DNA of 64,000 bases, from positions 2,542,001 through 2,606,000 of the forward strand of contig NZ_AP020337.1 in the NCBI RefSeq assembly GCF_009176725.1, given 5' to 3'. Position 1 is the stretch's first letter. Each line of letters starts with the position of its first letter. A model generated the notes under the pieces. It worked only from the letters and a program-made list of their open reading frames with translations, was not told the DNA's origin and did not search any database. The DNA comes from Pseudomonas sp. KUIN-1 (GTDB lineage Bacteria > Pseudomonadota > Gammaproteobacteria > Pseudomonadales > Pseudomonadaceae). Of the stretch, positions 45,913 through 55,079 are shown one piece after another. A program made the translations under genes and the position numbers.

Positions 45913-46126
45913 TAGTCTTTTCCGTACACTCATGCCGCATTCCGACCGAGTCCAAGAAAGCAGTCAATCAGGTCTTTATATGTATTTAAGATCTAACCGA
46001 CGAACCAAATATTCTTTTCAGGAACAAGCCTTTTTCGGCGATGATTGCCTCGCCACTTCGGCCTAAGGAAGGTGACTGATACCAACAGAACCTGGATTTT
46101 TATCATGAAAATGCAGGAGTGTATCA

Positions 46127-46960
46127 ATGGGCAATGTCCAGACCGCAGCCAGTGCACATGACGTGCCCTGGCGCCAGACGCCGAGTGGCGACCTGGTCGA
46201 TCTGGGGCGTCCTTTCCGTGCGCCGCTGGCGTTAGCGCGGCTGCAAAGCACCCCCAAGCCGATTCTGGGGCGGCGCGAAGCCATTTTGCTCGGTGCGCTG
46301 GCGCTGGTGTTCCATGGCGCGATCATTTACTGGCTGAGCCAGAACCCGACGCCAGCGTTGCCGGTGGTGCCACCTGAAATTCCGCCGATGACCATCGAGT
46401 TTTCCCAGCCTGCGCCACCGGTTGTGGAAACACCGCCGCCAACGCCCGAGCCTGTCGTGCAGCCGGTGGTCGAGCCGCCGCCTCCGGTCGAGGACGAACT
46501 GGCAGTCAAACCACCACCGCCCAAACCGATTCCCAAGCCCAAGCCACAGCCGCCCAAACCGGTGTTCAAGCCAGCTGTAAAACCAGTGGCCAAACCGGTT
46601 GAGCAGCCACCCGCACCTCCTGTACCTGCAGCCCCTGTCGCCGCGCCTGCGCCACCGGCAGCGCCCGCACCAAAGCCGGTGACCCCGGCCTCGGCCAGCG
46701 CGGGTTACCTGCGCAACCCGGCCCCGGAATACCCATCGCTGGCCATGCGTCGTGGCTGGGAAGGCACTGTGCTGTTGCGCGTACATGTATTGGCCAGCGG
46801 CAAACCCGGCGAGATTCAGATACAGAAGAGCAGTGGCCGCGACCAGCTCGACGACGCCGCGCTGGCGGCGGTGAAACGCTGGAGTTTCGTTCCGGCCAAG
46901 CAGGGCGATGTCGCCCAGGATGGCTGGGTCAGCGTGCCCATTGATTTCAAGATCAAATGA
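46127..46960 (+). CDS. tonB: TonB energy-transducing protein
   Basis: A 277-residue protein that couples the proton-motive force to outer-membrane receptors. It has an N-terminal cytoplasmic tail of about 45 residues, one membrane helix (AILLGALALVFHGAIIYWLS), a Pro/Lys/Glu-rich periplasmic spacer (about 75-190) and a TonB C-terminal domain (about 200-277, YLRNPAPEYPSLAMRRGWEG). ATG 46127 follows CAGGAG. exbB, exbD and a receptor gene follow. The last codons are repeated beyond the stop. Confidence 0.93.
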   Translation: MGNVQTAASAHDVPWRQTPSGDLVDLGRPFRAPLALARLQSTPKPILGRREAILLGALALVFHGAIIYWLSQNPTPALPVVPPEIPPMTIEFSQPAPPVVETPPPTPEPVVQPVVEPPPPVEDELAVKPPPPKPIPKPKPQPPKPVFKPAVKPVAKPVEQPPAPPVPAAPVAAPAPPAAPAPKPVTPASASAGYLRNPAPEYPSLAMRRGWEGTVLLRVHVLASGKPGEIQIQKSSGRDQLDDAALAAVKRWSFVPAKQGDVAQDGWVSVPIDFKIK

Positions 46961-46999
46961 GGCTTCAAGATCAAATAACGTTTCAAGATCAAACCCGGC
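46946..46999 (+). repeat. Three 18-bp tandem repeats at the tonB 3' end
   Basis: Three units of 18 bp begin TTCAAGATCAAA at 46946, 46964 and 46982. The first encodes the terminal FKIK and the TGA stop; the second would again read FKIK-stop in frame. This looks like slippage duplication of the gene end. Confidence 0.85.
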
Positions 47000-47092
47000 T
47001 ATTCGAATGACCTGGCGAGCTACCTGAACCAAAGGCGCATCGCGACACAACCCATGCCTTGTTCAGACTTTGTTCATAGAGAGAGCTGCGCC

Positions 47093-47821
47093 ATGAACCT
47101 GATTGCTTCGCCTTTTGAATCCATCGAACACGCGGTCATCTGGCTGCTGGTCATTTTTTCCGTCGCGACCTGGGGCCTGGCCCTGCTCAAGGGCGTGCAG
47201 TTTTCGCGCCTGAAGTCTCAGGATCGCAAGTTCCACAAGCAGTTCTGGGCGGCATCGAGCCTGGATTCAGCCGCGCAACTGGCCCACGAGCAACCGGGCG
47301 CTGCCGCTCGGGTCGCGCTGGCCGGTTACGCCGCCATTCAGGTGGCGGATGGCGCGCAGGCCCATGACCTCAGTCAGTCCATCAACCATCAGGACCGCCT
47401 TGAGCGCGCCCTGCGTCAGCAGATCGTCCGCGAGCGCCGCTCGCTGGAAACCGGTCTGGCCATCCTCGCCAGCATCGGCAGCACTTCGCCTTTCATCGGT
47501 CTGTTCGGTACGGTCTGGGGCATCATGTCGGCCCTCAAGGGCATCAGTGCGGCCGGTTCCGCGAGCCTGGAAACGGTGGCCGGGCCGATCGGCGCGGCGC
47601 TGGTGGCAACCGGTGTCGGCATTGCCGTCGCAGTGCCTGCAGTGCTGGTCTACAACTACTTTCTGCGACGCCTGAAACTGACGGCTGCCGATCTGGATGA
47701 CTTTGCCCATGACTTCTATAGCCTGGCGCAGAAGAGTGCCTTCCGTGTGCTGCTGCATCCGGTATTGAAGTCCGGCGCTGCAGGCGCACACGCCGGGCAG
47801 AAAGTGCAGGAGGCCTCCTGA
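47093..47821 (+). CDS. exbB: Biopolymer transport protein ExbB
   Basis: A 242-residue MotA/TolQ/ExbB proton-channel subunit with three membrane helices. Conserved ASIGSTSPFIGLFGTVWGIM and ETVAGPIGAALVATGVGIAV form the channel helices. ATG 47093 is preferred over an upstream in-frame start at 47054. The stop is 1 bp before exbD. Confidence 0.94.
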   Translation: MNLIASPFESIEHAVIWLLVIFSVATWGLALLKGVQFSRLKSQDRKFHKQFWAASSLDSAAQLAHEQPGAAARVALAGYAAIQVADGAQAHDLSQSINHQDRLERALRQQIVRERRSLETGLAILASIGSTSPFIGLFGTVWGIMSALKGISAAGSASLETVAGPIGAALVATGVGIAVAVPAVLVYNYFLRRLKLTAADLDDFAHDFYSLAQKSAFRVLLHPVLKSGAAGAHAGQKVQEAS

Positions 47822-47822
47822 G

Positions 47823-48224
47823 ATGGCTTTTTCCACGCAAGACACCGATGAAGTGCTGAGCGAGATCAACGTCACGCCGCTGGTAGACGTGATGCTGGTG
47901 CTGCTGGTGGTGTTCATCGTTACCGCGCCGCTATTGACAAACTCGATCCCGATCAACCTGCCCAAGACCGAATCGGTCGCGCCAGTGGAGCAGAAAGACC
48001 CATTGGTGGTGAGCATCGACGGGCAGGGCAAGCTGTTCATCAACAAGGACGAAATCCAGCCGGACTTGCTGGAAAGCAACCTGAAGGCGGCCAGGGACAA
48101 GGCCCCTGACGTGCGCGTGCAATTGCAGGCGGACAATGGCGTCAACTACGGGGAAGTCGCGCGCGCCATGGCCTCCATCGAACGTGCCGGGATTACCAAA
48201 TTGTCGGTAATCACTGCCAGGTAA
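47823..48224 (+). CDS. exbD: Biopolymer transport protein ExbD
   Basis: A 133-residue partner of ExbB with one membrane helix that carries the essential Asp22 (INVTPLVDVMLVLLVVFIV) and a periplasmic domain. It is immediately downstream of exbB and is followed by a rho-independent terminator. Confidence 0.94.
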   Translation: MAFSTQDTDEVLSEINVTPLVDVMLVLLVVFIVTAPLLTNSIPINLPKTESVAPVEQKDPLVVSIDGQGKLFINKDEIQPDLLESNLKAARDKAPDVRVQLQADNGVNYGEVARAMASIERAGITKLSVITAR

Positions 48225-48258
48225 AAGATTCATACCACCTACAGTTTCAACAGTTTCG

Positions 48259-48291
48259 GGCCGCATCCTCAGGCAGGTGCGGCCTTTTTTT
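48259..48291 (+). terminator. Rho-independent terminator after exbD
   Basis: GGCCGCA and TGCGGCC form a 7-bp stem with a 12-base loop, followed by seven T residues, 35 bp past the exbD stop. It closes the tonB-exbBD operon before the receptor gene. Confidence 0.88.
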
Positions 48292-48351
48292 GTCTGCATC
48301 GCAGGCATTTTTCAGTACTGACACAAATGCAGATGCTTATTCGTTATTGAT

Positions 48352-48367
48352 ATTTAAATATTTAAAT
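48352..48367. promoter_or_regulatory. AT-only palindrome upstream of the receptor gene
   Basis: ATTTAAATATTTAAAT is a perfect palindrome flanked by TTGAT and CAAT, 140 bp before the receptor start. It may be a regulator site or promoter element. No convincing Fur box was seen. Confidence 0.3.
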
Positions 48368-48505
48368 CAATGTCATTAAGCTATATCGCATCGGACTACC
48401 GGAACATTAATCAGACACCGTAATGATCGCCACCGTCCGCCGCACGGATCGCTCGTTGTAACCAGAACAGAGTTTCTGGATCAAGGATTTTCAAGGGGTA
48501 GTGGT

Positions 48506-50908
48506 ATGGGGAATTTCAAACGCAGTGTATTGGCCACGGCGATTTTTTCAGCCAATTTGCTGAGCGTCGCGGGCATCAGTGCAAGTGCATTCGCCGCAGA
48601 AGCGACAGATGAAGCAAACACTCAGGGTGCGTCCACCCTGGGTACAGTGATCGTGACCGGCACCCGTGCGCAGGAGCGTACCGCCAGCGCCTCGCTGTCG
48701 CCTATCGATGTGATTTCCGGTGACAGCCTGCGCAGTTCCGGCTCCAGCGAACTGGGCACCGTGCTGGCACGTTTGATCCCTTCGATCAATTTCCCCCGGC
48801 CGAGCCTGGTGGACGGTGCGGAGCTGACGCGTCCGGCGCAACTGCGCGGCCTGTCGCCGGATCAGGTGCTGGTGCTGGTCAATGGCAAGCGCCGCCATAC
48901 ATCCGCCTTCGTCAATCTGGGCGGGGCGGTCGGACGCGGTTCGGCACCTGCCGACCTGAATGCCATCCCGCTGTCGGCCATCGACCATATCGAAGTCCTG
49001 CGCGACGGTGCGTCGGCACGTTACGGGTCCGATGCCATCGCCGGGGTGATCAACATCATTCTCAAAAGCGCCGACCACGGCGGGTCGATTTCCAGCCAGT
49101 ACGGCCAATACAAGAAGGGCGACGGGATCCAGCGCCAGGTGTCGGGCAATACCGGTTTTGCTTTAGGCGACAATGGCACGTTCAACCTTTCCGGTGAAGG
49201 TGCCAACAATGACTACACCAACCGTGCCGGTGACGACTTTCGAGCGTCCAGTGTCGGGTCCACCACTTACGGTCAGCAGGTGTTTCGCCAGGGCGAGCCA
49301 CAGACGCACGAGGGCAAGCTGCAGTACAACGCTGAATACAGCTTCAATGATGCGGCGGAGTTCTATAGCTTCGGGGGCTACAGCAAGAGGCGTGGCGAAA
49401 CCGCCGGATTTTATCGGCCGAGCAATGCCTCGAATAACATTGCGGCGATTTATCCCAACGGCTATCTGCCGCTGATCAATGGCACGCTCGAAGACATCTC
49501 GCTGGTCGCGGGCCTGCGCGGAGAGCTGGCGTATGACTGGCACTACGACGTGTCCGCCAACTATGGCAAAAACTCCTATGAGCTGCGCACCAAAACCATC
49601 AACACCTCATTGGGACTGAACACGCCGCGCTCGTTCTACAACGGCACGCTGACCAATGATCAGAAGCAACTGAGCCTCGATCTGTCCAGAGAATTCAATA
49701 CAGCGTGGTTGCCTTACCCGGTATCGGTTGCGTTTGGCGCGGAATACCTGCGTCAGGGCTATCAGATCGAGGCAGGGCAAGCGGAGTCGTATTTCCAGAC
49801 CGGCAGTTCCGGGCTGGGCGGTTTCCGTGCGGCGGATGCCGGCAGTTACTCGCGACACAACTTCGCCCAGTATCTGGACCTGGAAACCAATCTGACCGAG
49901 AAACTGGGCGTGTCGGCGGCCGTTCGCCACGAGGACTACAGCGATTTCGGCTCCAATGTCAGCGGTTCACTCTCGGCGCGCTACGATTTCACTCCGCAGG
50001 TGGCCTTGCGAGGCAGCGTATCGACAGGCTTCCGCGCGCCTTCGCTGGCGCAGCAGAATTTTGCCTTCACGTCGTCGCAGCTGATTGGCAACACCCTCCA
50101 GGAAGCGGGCACGTTTCCGGCCGGCAGTAACGTTGCAAAACTGTTGGGCGCCGAAGACCTCAAACCGGAAAAGTCCCGTAACTACAGCCTTGGCCTGGTA
50201 CTCCAGCCGCTGAACAGCCTGACCTTGACTGCCGACGTCTATCGCATCGACATTCAGGACCGTATCTCGCTGTCTTCCAATCTGGTGCTCAATGACACCG
50301 CCATCAATTACCTGCGCAGCAATGGCGTAGGCGATATCAACTACACCAGTGCCCGCTATTTCACCAACGCCACGGACACCAGCACCGATGGCGTCGATCT
50401 GGTCGCCAGTTACCGCTATCAGTTCGACAACGGCGTGCGCTGGAACAGCACGGTGGGTTACAACTACAACCACACCAAAGTCACCGACGTGAAGGCCAAC
50501 CCGGCGATTCTCGATCAGTTGGGGGTGAATCTGGTACGGGTAGACCGCAGGGAACGCATCGGTTTGCTGGGCGACACCACGCCACAACACAAACTGACAC
50601 TGGGCAATGACCTGACGTTCGGTAACTGGGCGTTGCACTCCAACCTGGTCCGCTACGGCGAGTTCACCAGCTATCAGGCCGACAAGGTCAACGACCAGAC
50701 CTTCAGCGCCGCCTGGCTGCTGGACCTGGCGGTCGACTACAAGCTCAAGAGCTGGGTCTTCACCCTGGGCGGCGACAACGTCACCGACAAATACCCGGAG
50801 AAGCTCAACGACTTCTCCTCCAGCGGCGGCAACCTGGCCTACAGCACGTTCTCACCCTACGGGTACAGCGGCGCTTATTACTACGGCAAGGTCACGTATA
50901 ACTGGTAG
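48506..50908 (+). CDS. TonB-dependent outer-membrane receptor
   Basis: An 800-residue receptor with signal peptide (cut near SAFA/AEA), TonB box-like GTVIVTGTRAQERT, plug domain (about 50-170, LRGLSPDQVLVLVNGKRRHT and VLRDGASARYGSDAIAGVIN) and a 22-strand barrel. The last residues YGKVTYNW end in an aromatic, although Trp rather than the usual Phe. No extracytoplasmic-function sigma/anti-sigma genes or N-terminal signalling domain are present. The ligand is unknown. It has its own promoter region after the exbD terminator. Confidence 0.93.
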   Translation: MGNFKRSVLATAIFSANLLSVAGISASAFAAEATDEANTQGASTLGTVIVTGTRAQERTASASLSPIDVISGDSLRSSGSSELGTVLARLIPSINFPRPSLVDGAELTRPAQLRGLSPDQVLVLVNGKRRHTSAFVNLGGAVGRGSAPADLNAIPLSAIDHIEVLRDGASARYGSDAIAGVINIILKSADHGGSISSQYGQYKKGDGIQRQVSGNTGFALGDNGTFNLSGEGANNDYTNRAGDDFRASSVGSTTYGQQVFRQGEPQTHEGKLQYNAEYSFNDAAEFYSFGGYSKRRGETAGFYRPSNASNNIAAIYPNGYLPLINGTLEDISLVAGLRGELAYDWHYDVSANYGKNSYELRTKTINTSLGLNTPRSFYNGTLTNDQKQLSLDLSREFNTAWLPYPVSVAFGAEYLRQGYQIEAGQAESYFQTGSSGLGGFRAADAGSYSRHNFAQYLDLETNLTEKLGVSAAVRHEDYSDFGSNVSGSLSARYDFTPQVALRGSVSTGFRAPSLAQQNFAFTSSQLIGNTLQEAGTFPAGSNVAKLLGAEDLKPEKSRNYSLGLVLQPLNSLTLTADVYRIDIQDRISLSSNLVLNDTAINYLRSNGVGDINYTSARYFTNATDTSTDGVDLVASYRYQFDNGVRWNSTVGYNYNHTKVTDVKANPAILDQLGVNLVRVDRRERIGLLGDTTPQHKLTLGNDLTFGNWALHSNLVRYGEFTSYQADKVNDQTFSAAWLLDLAVDYKLKSWVFTLGGDNVTDKYPEKLNDFSSSGGNLAYSTFSPYGYSGAYYYGKVTYNW

Positions 50909-51003
50909 CGCGATTTGCCGCTGACTGTCGTTCCAATGCGTTGAGTTTGTATAAAGCTCGTGACGCTGCAACACGACGCTATGCCTTGCTCCTGGGCACT
51001 GCA

Positions 51004-51321
51004 CATAAACGAAAGCGCTTTTTTGGCGCGATGGAACTGACAACGCAAATTGCGACGTAAGTGACGGCTGAGTCCTGACGCTGATCCGGGGGATGCTCGG
51101 CAGGACGCCGAGCAAGCCGCACCGGGCCATGGAGGGCCCGTTGCGGCGACCCCCGGATCAGTGACAGGGCGAAGGAACCCGACGAAGTCGGGCCGGAAAC
51201 GGAGCCAGGGGCTTTGGTCACTTTGGCCCCATCAAAGTGACTCGCCGAGGGGCGAAAAGGTGACCTGAGTCGGACCTCAATCCACCTGACATCCCGGAAC
51301 CGCCGTGTTACGCAGAGCGTC
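51004..51321 (+). repeat. Dispersed structured repeat, copy 3 (with 100-bp insert)
   Basis: Third copy of the repeat at 32105 and 33850, same strand. It has CCCGAC-GAA-GTCGGG, GTCACTTTG/CAAAGTGAC and the cloverleaf insert, ending near ACGCAGAGCGT. The tail seen in copies 1-2 is absent. Together with an AT-rich stretch (51400-51600, the likely promoter area of the next gene) it fills the 697-bp gap; no gene is seen. Confidence 0.82.
51066..51165. mobile_element. 100-bp cloverleaf-like insert in repeat copy 3
   Basis: The same insert as at 33911-34010, bounded by AGTGAC (51060-51065 and 51160-51165). The outer stem is CTGATCCGGGGG/CCCCCGGATCAG; inner stems TGCTCGGC/GCCGAGCA and GCCGCA..CGGGCC/GGCCCG..TGCGGC differ from copy 2 by paired changes that keep the helices. 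Confidence 0.5.
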
Positions 51322-51605
51322 GGCCGCTGTGAGGCAGCTGATACGGGGCAGAAATCTTGCAGTCTTCGGCATGCGATGCTCCAGCGGGGATTTAGAATGC
51401 TCTGGAGCATGTCGCTATACAAAAAGTTATTTAAATAGCCTTTAGGAATAATCATAGACCGTCGTGCACACGCGCAAAGCAGATGACCAAGCAGATTTTA
51501 ATATTCTGATTTTTTATAATTAGCTTAGAAGTAAATGTGCTTTTTAATTGGATTGCCATACGCCTAGTCTTGTTGATCAGTCAGCAGTCATCAAGGAGCA
51601 ATACC

Positions 51606-52421
51606 ATGAGCAACGTCAGCGCTTTGCCAGTCCAGTCAGGTACGACGCAGTCGGGTGGCGGCAGCGTGCGCGACAGAGTGTCGCCGGAGGAATGGGACGT
51701 CCGGGTCAAACTGGCGGCAGCCTATCGGCTGGCGGCGCTCAAGCGTTGGACCGATCATATCTATACGCACTTTTCGGCACGTGTGCCGGGCCCGGACGAG
51801 CACTTTCTGATCAACGCGTTCGGGCTGTTGTTTGATGAAATCACCGCGTCCAACCTGGTCAAGGTCGATATTGACGGGACGATTGTCGATGACCCCACCG
51901 GGCTGGGTATCAACTACGCCGGTTACGTGATTCACAGCGCCATTCATGCAGCGCGCCACGACCTGCAGGCGGTGCTGCACACTCACACCCGTGACGGTAT
52001 CGCCGTGTCGGCCCAGAAGCACGGCCTGCTGCCCATCTCCCAGCACTCGATTGCCTTCTCCGGCCGGGTGGCTTACCACGGCTATGAAGGTATTGCGCTG
52101 GATTTGAGCGAACGCGAACGGCTGGTGGCGGACCTGGGTGACAAGAGCGTGATGATCCTGCGTAACCACGGGTTGCTGACTGGCGGGGTGAGTGTCGAGC
52201 ATGCGTTTCAGCAGCTTCATGCCCTCGAGTACGCCTGCAACATTCAGATTGCAGCGCAGTCGGCGGGTAACGCCGAACTGGTGTTTCCGCCGCGCGAGGT
52301 GATTGCCAAGGTGGAGCAGCAGGCAAAGGCCATCAAGGACGGCCATGCGCCGGGTGTCGCACGGCACTGGAATGCCCTGATTCGCGAGCTGGAGCGTAAT
52401 GACACCGACTACAGGACCTGA
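51606..52421 (+). CDS. Class II aldolase/adducin family protein
   Basis: A 271-residue protein of the class II aldolase fold. Zinc-site histidines are visible in LHTHTRDG and in RNHGLLTGG. ATG 51606 follows AAGGAGC; an in-frame extension to 51537 is unlikely. Family members cleave phosphorylated sugars or act on related hydroxyl compounds; this subgroup is usually of unknown function. It is followed 70 bp later by glutaminase on the same strand. Confidence 0.87.
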   Translation: MSNVSALPVQSGTTQSGGGSVRDRVSPEEWDVRVKLAAAYRLAALKRWTDHIYTHFSARVPGPDEHFLINAFGLLFDEITASNLVKVDIDGTIVDDPTGLGINYAGYVIHSAIHAARHDLQAVLHTHTRDGIAVSAQKHGLLPISQHSIAFSGRVAYHGYEGIALDLSERERLVADLGDKSVMILRNHGLLTGGVSVEHAFQQLHALEYACNIQIAAQSAGNAELVFPPREVIAKVEQQAKAIKDGHAPGVARHWNALIRELERNDTDYRT

Positions 52422-52491
52422 GCCTGCAACGCAGTGATGCGAGGCGCTTGAGGTTGGTGTAGTGTGCGCAGCCAAAACAAGGGGCGCACAC

Positions 52492-53400
52492 ATGCAAGAC
52501 CTGCTGAACGAAATCCTCGACGAAGTAAGACCCTTGCTTGGTCAGGGCAAGGTTGCCGATTACATCCCGGCACTAGGCGAGGTCCGGCCTGATCAACTGG
52601 GCATCGCGGTGTACGGCAACGATGGCCAGGTGTTCAGCGCCGGCGACGCCGAAACGGCGTTTTCGATACAGAGCATTTCCAAGGTGTTCAGCCTGGTGCA
52701 AGCCATCAATCACTCGGGCGAGGAGATCTGGCAGCGCCTCGGGCACGAGCCTTCCGGCCAGCCGTTCAACTCGCTGGTGCAGCTGGAATTCGAGCAGGGC
52801 AGGCCACGCAACCCGTTCATCAATGCCGGTGCGCTGGTGATCTGCGACATCAATCAGGCGCGGTTTGCAGCACCGTCGCTGTCGATGCGCGACTTCGTTC
52901 GACGCCTGTGCGGCAATCGGGCGATCACTTCCGACTCCAAAGTCGCCGACTCCGAATACCAGCACCGTTCGCGCAATGCCGCGGCGGCCTATCTGATGAA
53001 GTCCTTCGACAATTTCCACGGCGATGTGGAAGACGTGCTGCGCAGCTACTTCCACCATTGTGCGCTGAGCATGAACTGCATCGATCTGGCCAAGGCATTC
53101 GGCTTCCTGGCGCATCAGGGCTTTTGCGCGCACAGCGGCGAGCAGGTCCTCACTGCGCGGCAAGCCACCCAGGTCAACTCGATCATGGCCACCAGCGGCT
53201 TGTACGACGAGGCCGGCAACTTCGCCTATCGCGTAGGCCTGCCGGGCAAGAGCGGGGTAGGCGGTGGTATCGTTGCGATCGTGCCCGAGCGTGCTTCGGT
53301 CTGTGTGTGGTCCCCGGAGTTGAACGCAGCGGGCAATTCCCTTGTCGGTATGGCTGCGCTGGAAAAACTCAGCGCGAGGGTCGACTGGTCGGTCTTTTGA
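52492..53400 (+). CDS. glsA: Glutaminase
   Basis: Hydrolyses glutamine to glutamate and ammonia; 302 residues of the serine-dependent beta-lactamase-like glutaminase family. The Ser-X-X-Lys motif in [12 protein letters not shown] and the regions PFINAGAL and [12 protein letters not shown] are typical. ATG 52492 follows AAGGGG and is preferred to an upstream in-frame start at 52462. The following lipoprotein gene is 60 bp away. Confidence 0.94.
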
Positions 53401-53460
53401 GGTAAAAAGCCTTCTGAAGTGAACCGCGCGTCGAAGCGCGAACCAGACAGGAGTCATGGA

Positions 53461-54558
53461 TTGAATAGAAGGCTATGCAAATCGCTCATGCTGAGCGTCG
53501 GGCTGCTGGTGCTGGCAGGCTGCGGCACGCAACGGGTTCTGGAACCCGAGTTGACGCCTGAACAGGCGCGCGCGCGGATCGTGCGCCTGATGCCGGTAAA
53601 TGTCACGGATCGCCAGGCATGGGCCACGGATATTCATGCCGCGTTTGCCGCGCAGAAAATCCCGCTGACCACCGAAAACCTGTGTTCGGTGATGGCCGTT
53701 ACCGAGCAGGAGTCGACCTTTCAAGTCGATCCTGCAGTGCCGGGCATGGGCCACATCGCCCGCGCTGAAATCAACCGCCGCGCCGCGCGACTGCACATTC
53801 CCGATGCGCTGATCGCCACGGCGCTGCGCGTGCGCTCGCCGGACGGCAAGACTTACGGCAAACGCCTTGATTCTGCGCGCACCGAGAAAGACCTCAGCGC
53901 GATCTTTGATGACTTCATCGGCATGGTGCCGCTGGGTCAGGCGTTGTTCGGCAACTTCAACCCGGTCAAGACCGGCGGGCCGATGCAGGTCAGCATCGCC
54001 TTTGCCGAGAAACACGCCGAGGATTATCCCTACACAGTCGATGGTTCGATCCGTCGCGAAGTCTTCACCCGCCGTGGTGGCATGTACTTCGGTATCGCCC
54101 ACCTATTGGGCTACCCGGTCAACTACACCGAGTCGCTGTACCGCTTTGCCGACTTCAATGCCGGCTGGTACGCCAGCCGCAATGCTGCGTTCCAGAATGC
54201 CGTGAGTCGGGCAACCGGGATCGAGCTGGCGCTGGATGGCGACCTGATCCGCTTTGACTCCACCTCGCCAGGCTCCACCGAGCTGGCGGTGCGCACCCTC
54301 GGTGATCGGCTGGGGATGAACAAGTCGCAGATATGGAACCAGCTCAAGCAGGGCGATACGCTGGAGTTCGAGGAAACCGATCTGTACAGCAAGGTCTTCG
54401 CCCTGGCGGACAGGGCGGCGGGCAAGCCTTTGCCCAGAGCCATCCTGCCCGGCATCACCCTGAAAAGTCCGAAAATCACCCGCAACCTTACTACCGCCTG
54501 GTTTGCCGAGCGCGTCGACGACCGACGCGAACGCTGCGTGCAGCGTGCGCCCAAGTGA
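53461..54558 (+). CDS. DUF1615 family lipoprotein
   Basis: A 365-residue protein with a lipoprotein signal (LMLSVGLLVLAGC) and a DUF1615-type body. The middle resembles lysozyme-like enzymes in having AVTEQESTFQVDP, with a Glu that could be catalytic, but activity is not established. The start is probably TTG 53461, 7 bases after AGGAG; a GTG at 53419 is possible. The Shine-Dalgarno also precedes an out-of-frame ATG-GAT-TGA whose stop overlaps the TTG. Confidence 0.82.
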   Translation: MNRRLCKSLMLSVGLLVLAGCGTQRVLEPELTPEQARARIVRLMPVNVTDRQAWATDIHAAFAAQKIPLTTENLCSVMAVTEQESTFQVDPAVPGMGHIARAEINRRAARLHIPDALIATALRVRSPDGKTYGKRLDSARTEKDLSAIFDDFIGMVPLGQALFGNFNPVKTGGPMQVSIAFAEKHAEDYPYTVDGSIRREVFTRRGGMYFGIAHLLGYPVNYTESLYRFADFNAGWYASRNAAFQNAVSRATGIELALDGDLIRFDSTSPGSTELAVRTLGDRLGMNKSQIWNQLKQGDTLEFEETDLYSKVFALADRAAGKPLPRAILPGITLKSPKITRNLTTAWFAERVDDRRERCVQRAPK

Positions 54559-54565
54559 AGTCGAA

Positions 54566-54991
54566 TCATCGTGACAGGAGGTTCACCGTCATTGCGTCCC
54601 GCTCGCCCCCGAAAAACGTATCCAGCACCTTTTGAAACACAGGCCGCTCAGGTGCTGCGATGCTGAACAGGGTCATGCTCGAATGCAGTTTCATGTCATC
54701 CGGCGAACTGAAGATCTGTCGCGCCGAACGTTCTACCTGAGGCGCAATGATGCCGGCGCACTGTTCCAGACGCGGGCCCAGCACGGGGTGTTGCAGGTAA
54801 GCCCGCGCTTCATCGAGATCGGTGACTGCGTAGTGTCGCGCCGTGTCGCTGCGCCCCAGCCCCTGGATCTGCGGGAACACGAACCACATCCAGTGGGAGC
54901 GTTTCTGCCCGGCTTCAAGTTCCGTTAACACCTGCTGGAACAGCGGCTGCTGGGCATCGACGAAGCGTTGCAGGTTGTAAGTATCTTTCAT
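54566..54991 (-). CDS. DUF1810 domain-containing protein
   Basis: A 141-residue cytoplasmic protein of the DUF1810 family: RFVDAQQPLFQQVLTELEAG, SHWMWFVFPQIQGLGRS and the C-terminal SSPDDMKLHSSMTLF are typical. Function is unknown; the fold belongs to the calpastatin-like/YbiA-related small alpha proteins. ATG 54991 follows CAGGAA; the long in-frame upstream extension overlaps the divergent exporter gene and is rejected. Confidence 0.87.
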   Translation of the reverse strand: MKDTYNLQRFVDAQQPLFQQVLTELEAGQKRSHWMWFVFPQIQGLGRSDTARHYAVTDLDEARAYLQHPVLGPRLEQCAGIIAPQVERSARQIFSSPDDMKLHSSMTLFSIAAPERPVFQKVLDTFFGGERDAMTVNLLSR

Positions 54992-55079
54992 GATGAGTTT
55001 CCTGTTTTTCAACGAACCTGTGGTCGTATGATGGCCGCCCCTCAAGGGGGTTCGACCTGTCTGAAGAGTTTTTAAGCGT

